From: Cyclobacteriaceae bacterium
GTDB lineage: Bacteria; Bacteroidota; Bacteroidia; Cytophagales; Cyclobacteriaceae
Length of the DNA: 64,000 nt
NCBI GenBank assembly: GCA_019694875.1
Contig: JAIBBC010000003.1
Span: forward strand, 984,469 to 1,048,468
Reading direction: 5' to 3'
In this document: positions 61,827 to 64,000 of the stretch, in pieces
Layout: each line of letters begins with the position of its first letter
Numbering within the stretch: the first letter of the stretch is position 1
The notes under the pieces: model-generated
Seen by the model: the letters and a program-made list of their open reading frames with translations, nothing else
The model's database searches: none
Told to the model about the DNA's origin: nothing
Program-made: the position numbers and the translations under genes

Positions 61827-62327
61827 CGGTTAGAAAACTGGACTCTACATCAGCAACTGGACTACCACAGAACGAAACTGTACTCAACTGAGTAAAAACC
61901 TTTAAGACAAGCCGGATTCGCAATTTATCTGAGGCAGAAAGCTCATTCCTACAGCTACTTTTTCATCAAAATTTCTATGAAAACCACCCGAATGGGTCAA
62001 AGTGGGGCGGGGAGATCGTGTTTAAGATTTTTTCGATGAATGACTAAAGTTTTTTGAGGTTGTGGTGGGAATTTTTCGGCCCGGAAGCCAAAATGATCAA
62101 ATAGAAACAAAAAAGTTAGCGTATGTGGGTTTCAGAATCCTTTCGACTTTAGGTTTTATCCACGTACTTAATCTCGCGGTATCAGCGTACCGCCCGACTA
62201 CCGTAAATCGTATCAAAGCAGATCAATCATATAGCGGCTTTCCAAATCGATGTGAAAGAGTGAACTATTAAAACGGAGGATAAAAAAATCTTCTCTTTTA
62301 CCCGCGGAATAAATATGCGCAATCCCG
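61827..62327. other. Intergenic stretch, probable insertion remnant
   Basis: 500 bases with no credible gene. The open frame at 62062-62271 shows no start context or family. A G-rich piece (AGTGGGGCGGGGAGATCG near 62000) is similar in style to one at about 45396-45420 on the other side of the island. Confidence 0.35.
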
Positions 62328-62846
62328 TTATCGGGGAGAATTGATTCCCCCCTGGTTGGCGGGCAGGTCAAGGAACGCAACAGACGTACTATTCCCAGCA
62401 CCCAAAATCTCCAGCAATTTGCAACGCTCCACAATCTGGTACTTACATTCCTGCTTACCGTAGAACTTCATCACGCAACTTTCCTCAGAAATACGAAGAC
62501 CAGAAACTTCTATGCCGGCAGTTTCTGACAATGGGACAATCATCGATACCATTCTTTCTACCGTCTGGTATTTAAATGATAATGCACGGAAGTCACCCTG
62601 ATTGTCCGTGAGATCTACAATTTCAGCATTCTTAATTATTGTAATATTGTCGACCTCGTTCGCGAGCAAATTCGCCATTTTATTCAGCTCTTGCTGATCA
62701 TTAGCGCGAATTTCTGTGCCTGACGTTGGGATATGTTGCAAATTGTTGGTGTGCGATATGAACTCTTCTGAAGCACAGCTTCCCAAAAATAAAATAACAA
62801 GAGTCACACACACGGAGAAAGAGCGAAAGATTTTGAGTTTGTTCAT
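62328..62846 (-). CDS. Predicted lipoprotein of unknown function
   Basis: 172 residues. Lipobox FLGSC at the end of a hydrophobic leader. The mature part has an N-terminal linker (about 25-50), a helical segment (QQELNKMANLLANEVD) and a C-terminal domain with three cysteines (ESCVMKFYGKQECKYQIVERC). No family recognised. Monocistronic. Confidence 0.65.
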   Translation of the reverse strand: MNKLKIFRSFSVCVTLVILFLGSCASEEFISHTNNLQHIPTSGTEIRANDQQELNKMANLLANEVDNITIIKNAEIVDLTDNQGDFRALSFKYQTVERMVSMIVPLSETAGIEVSGLRISEESCVMKFYGKQECKYQIVERCKLLEILGAGNSTSVAFLDLPANQGGINSPR

Positions 62847-63099
62847 ACAGGTTATTGGTTAACATTTGGTTTTTTATCAACTATCTTTTCATCTGTTGAT
62901 GATTATGTTTAACGAATAGTCTATCCGAAAATTGTACTTACGAAGCTTGCGCTGAATCTCAGTTACCCTTTATCAATCCCGTAGCAACGAAAAGATCGAG
63001 GCATAGCGCATATATAAAGATAAAACTACAGCTACCCGATATTCATATGTATCGTGATAAGCCGAAAATTGCTATCATTGAGAATCCAATTTAAACCTC
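62847..63099. other. Divergent promoter region
   Basis: About 250 AT-rich bases between two divergent genes. TATCATTG (about 63073) is a one-mismatch -7 candidate for the gene at 63100. Nothing else was recognised. Confidence 0.35.
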
Positions 63100-64000
63100 A
63101 TGAAAATCAATCTGATTGTCGCGTTCACGTTGTTGTGTCATGTTTTGAGCGCACAAGAGCAGAAAATTACTGCACGTATCGTTGAGCCAGGAACTGAAAA
63201 ATCAGTAGCAGAAGCAAAGATTACCATCGAAGGAACCACGATTTCTACCTTTACAAATCATCTTGGCTGGTTTGAGTTAATGGTTGACCGTGCGCAACAT
63301 AAGTCGATCAACGTCTCACACATTTCATATAAGCTTTTACAGGTACAAATTCCCGCGCAGGATCGTTTCAAACTTTATCTTGAAAGAGATACCGTACGAC
63401 TAAAGCCGCTGAATCTGAACGACTATGCCGGAACGCCAGTTGCTGGTGAACAAAATATAACAGGCTCCGGTCAAACATCAGATGAAGCTGAAGCAAGGTA
63501 TCCGGGTGGCTGGAGCGAACTTTACAAAACGATCGGCACCACACTACATCCTGCATTACCAGCCGTAACTGAAAAAGGATTCGTAGTGAATTTTACGATA
63601 TCAGAAACAGGTCAACCGGTTGACATAGAAGTTTCCGAACCATCCGCTAAAGAAACAGTTGTTGCCGCATTCCAAAAGATGCCGGCCTGGACTCCGGCCA
63701 TGCAACATCAAAAAAATGTAAAGCAACAGTTCATGATGCAAATCTGCAGGTTCGCAAAAGTTGAATTGCAAAAAGGTGATATGTTTGAATTAACTACTTT
63801 CATCAATAGACAAATCCGATATCCAGCTTATGCCAAGCGAATGGGGCTTGAGGGCCCAACGTTCACACAATTTACAGTTGACGAATTCGGCAATGTAATC
63901 GACATCTTACTGCTGGAAGGGCTTGACGCGAGTTGCAATTCGGAAGTTAAACGTGTGATTTCAATAATTCCATCCGCTATTCTTAAAACGCTTTCTGAAA
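63100..64000 (+). CDS. Secreted carboxypeptidase-regulatory / TonB-C domain protein, 3'-partial
   Basis: 300 codons are visible before the window ends. Signal peptide MKINLIVAFTLLCHVLSAQ. A carboxypeptidase regulatory-like beta-sandwich follows (about 20-105; KITARIVEPGTEKSVAEAKI, then FTNHLGWFEL). Then come two TonB-C-like modules: one about 140-225 with VVNFTISETGQPVDIEV, and one from about 245 with YPAYAKRMGLEGPTFTQFTV then DEFGNVID. Without a visible N-terminal membrane span beyond the signal it may be a periplasmic or surface relative of energy transducers and not a true TonB. No stop codon within the window. Confidence 0.8.
   Translation, partial: MKINLIVAFTLLCHVLSAQEQKITARIVEPGTEKSVAEAKITIEGTTISTFTNHLGWFELMVDRAQHKSINVSHISYKLLQVQIPAQDRFKLYLERDTVRLKPLNLNDYAGTPVAGEQNITGSGQTSDEAEARYPGGWSELYKTIGTTLHPALPAVTEKGFVVNFTISETGQPVDIEVSEPSAKETVVAAFQKMPAWTPAMQHQKNVKQQFMMQICRFAKVELQKGDMFELTTFINRQIRYPAYAKRMGLEGPTFTQFTVDEFGNVIDILLLEGLDASCNSEVKRVISIIPSAILKTLSE

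Noticed and set aside
62062-62271. 69-codon plus-strand ORF
   Set aside because: No recognisable product or start context and it lies in what looks like insertion debris.
1-64000. tRNA, rRNA or CRISPR features
   Set aside because: No cloverleaf with a CCA-type end, rRNA segment or regularly spaced repeat array was seen on either strand.

Overview
The window looks like a chromosomal segment of a Bacteroidota bacterium, probably of the Cytophagales/Chitinophagales kind. The signs are the complete Bacteroidota-type dcw cluster, a GH97 glycosidase, a DUF4476 protein, carboxypeptidase-regulatory/TonB proteins, many small lipoproteins with N-terminal lipoboxes, the near absence of Shine-Dalgarno sequences, and several -7 boxes of the Bacteroidota form TAnnTTTG (8758, 10555, 11201 on +; 45132 and 58793 on -). 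No tRNA, rRNA, CRISPR array or intact transposase was seen.

Layout. 1-9.6 kb: a partial DUF1801/YdeI protein, a secreted inverting-type GH97 alpha-glucosidase, a 7TM-DISM sensor, a RimB-RimK-deacylase operon, ffh-lspA and a voltage-gated-type K+ channel. 9.6-16.4 kb: a 42-codon membrane ORF, a TetR regulator with a palindromic operator, the phenylacetyl-CoA epoxidase genes paaA, paaB (carrying two PaaB domains), paaC, a DinB-like gene and paaD, then a lipoprotein and an AlkB-type alkane hydroxylase. 16.3-21.5 kb: a DUF4905-LysM/RlpA-OmpA operon, an NfeD-ClpP membrane protease and kdsB. 21.6-28.5 kb: a secreted hemopexin-repeat protein with a cytolysin-like beta-sandwich, a protein of six beta/gamma-crystallin domains plus DUF4476, DUF1801, a tandem intergenic repeat, an alpha/beta hydrolase and two lipoproteins.

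28.6-45.2 kb (minus strand): the dcw operon mraZ-rsmH-ftsL-ftsI-murE-mraY-murD-ftsW-murG-murC-ftsQ-ftsA-ftsZ, with two S23-type four-helix-bundle genes inserted on either side of murD, and a 40-codon ORF between ftsZ and its terminator. The mraZ promoter carries three 10-bp-phased AAAGTGG-type boxes overlapping TTG-N19-TATGTTTG, a textbook auto-regulated arrangement.

45.2-61.8 kb is visibly more AT-rich and accessory. It is bracketed by copies of a TCTCATTA-WY-TATGG repeat resembling multi-repeat IS ends, and it holds pseudogene debris (a frameshifted ABC permease fused to an ATPase-domain remnant; a frameshifted secreted protein). Its core is an apparently intact, probably undescribed peptide-export locus: two paralogous precursors with eight identically spaced cysteines (58.1-58.8 kb), a lipoprotein membrane-fusion protein, a propeller lipoprotein, a CxxC redoxin lipoprotein, two RND permeases (one with the proton-relay aspartate, one without), and a dedicated type I signal peptidase encoded between the two RND genes. 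The working model is that the precursors reach the periplasm, are oxidised or folded with help from the redoxin, are cut by the clustered peptidase at a shared V-x-A|T site just before the cysteine core, and leave through a mixed RND pump. No outer-membrane channel gene is present. A NarL-type response regulator and an HTH-only LuxR-type protein lie at the island's right end.

61.8-64 kb: an unknown lipoprotein and the start of a secreted carboxypeptidase-regulatory/TonB-C protein that runs off the window.
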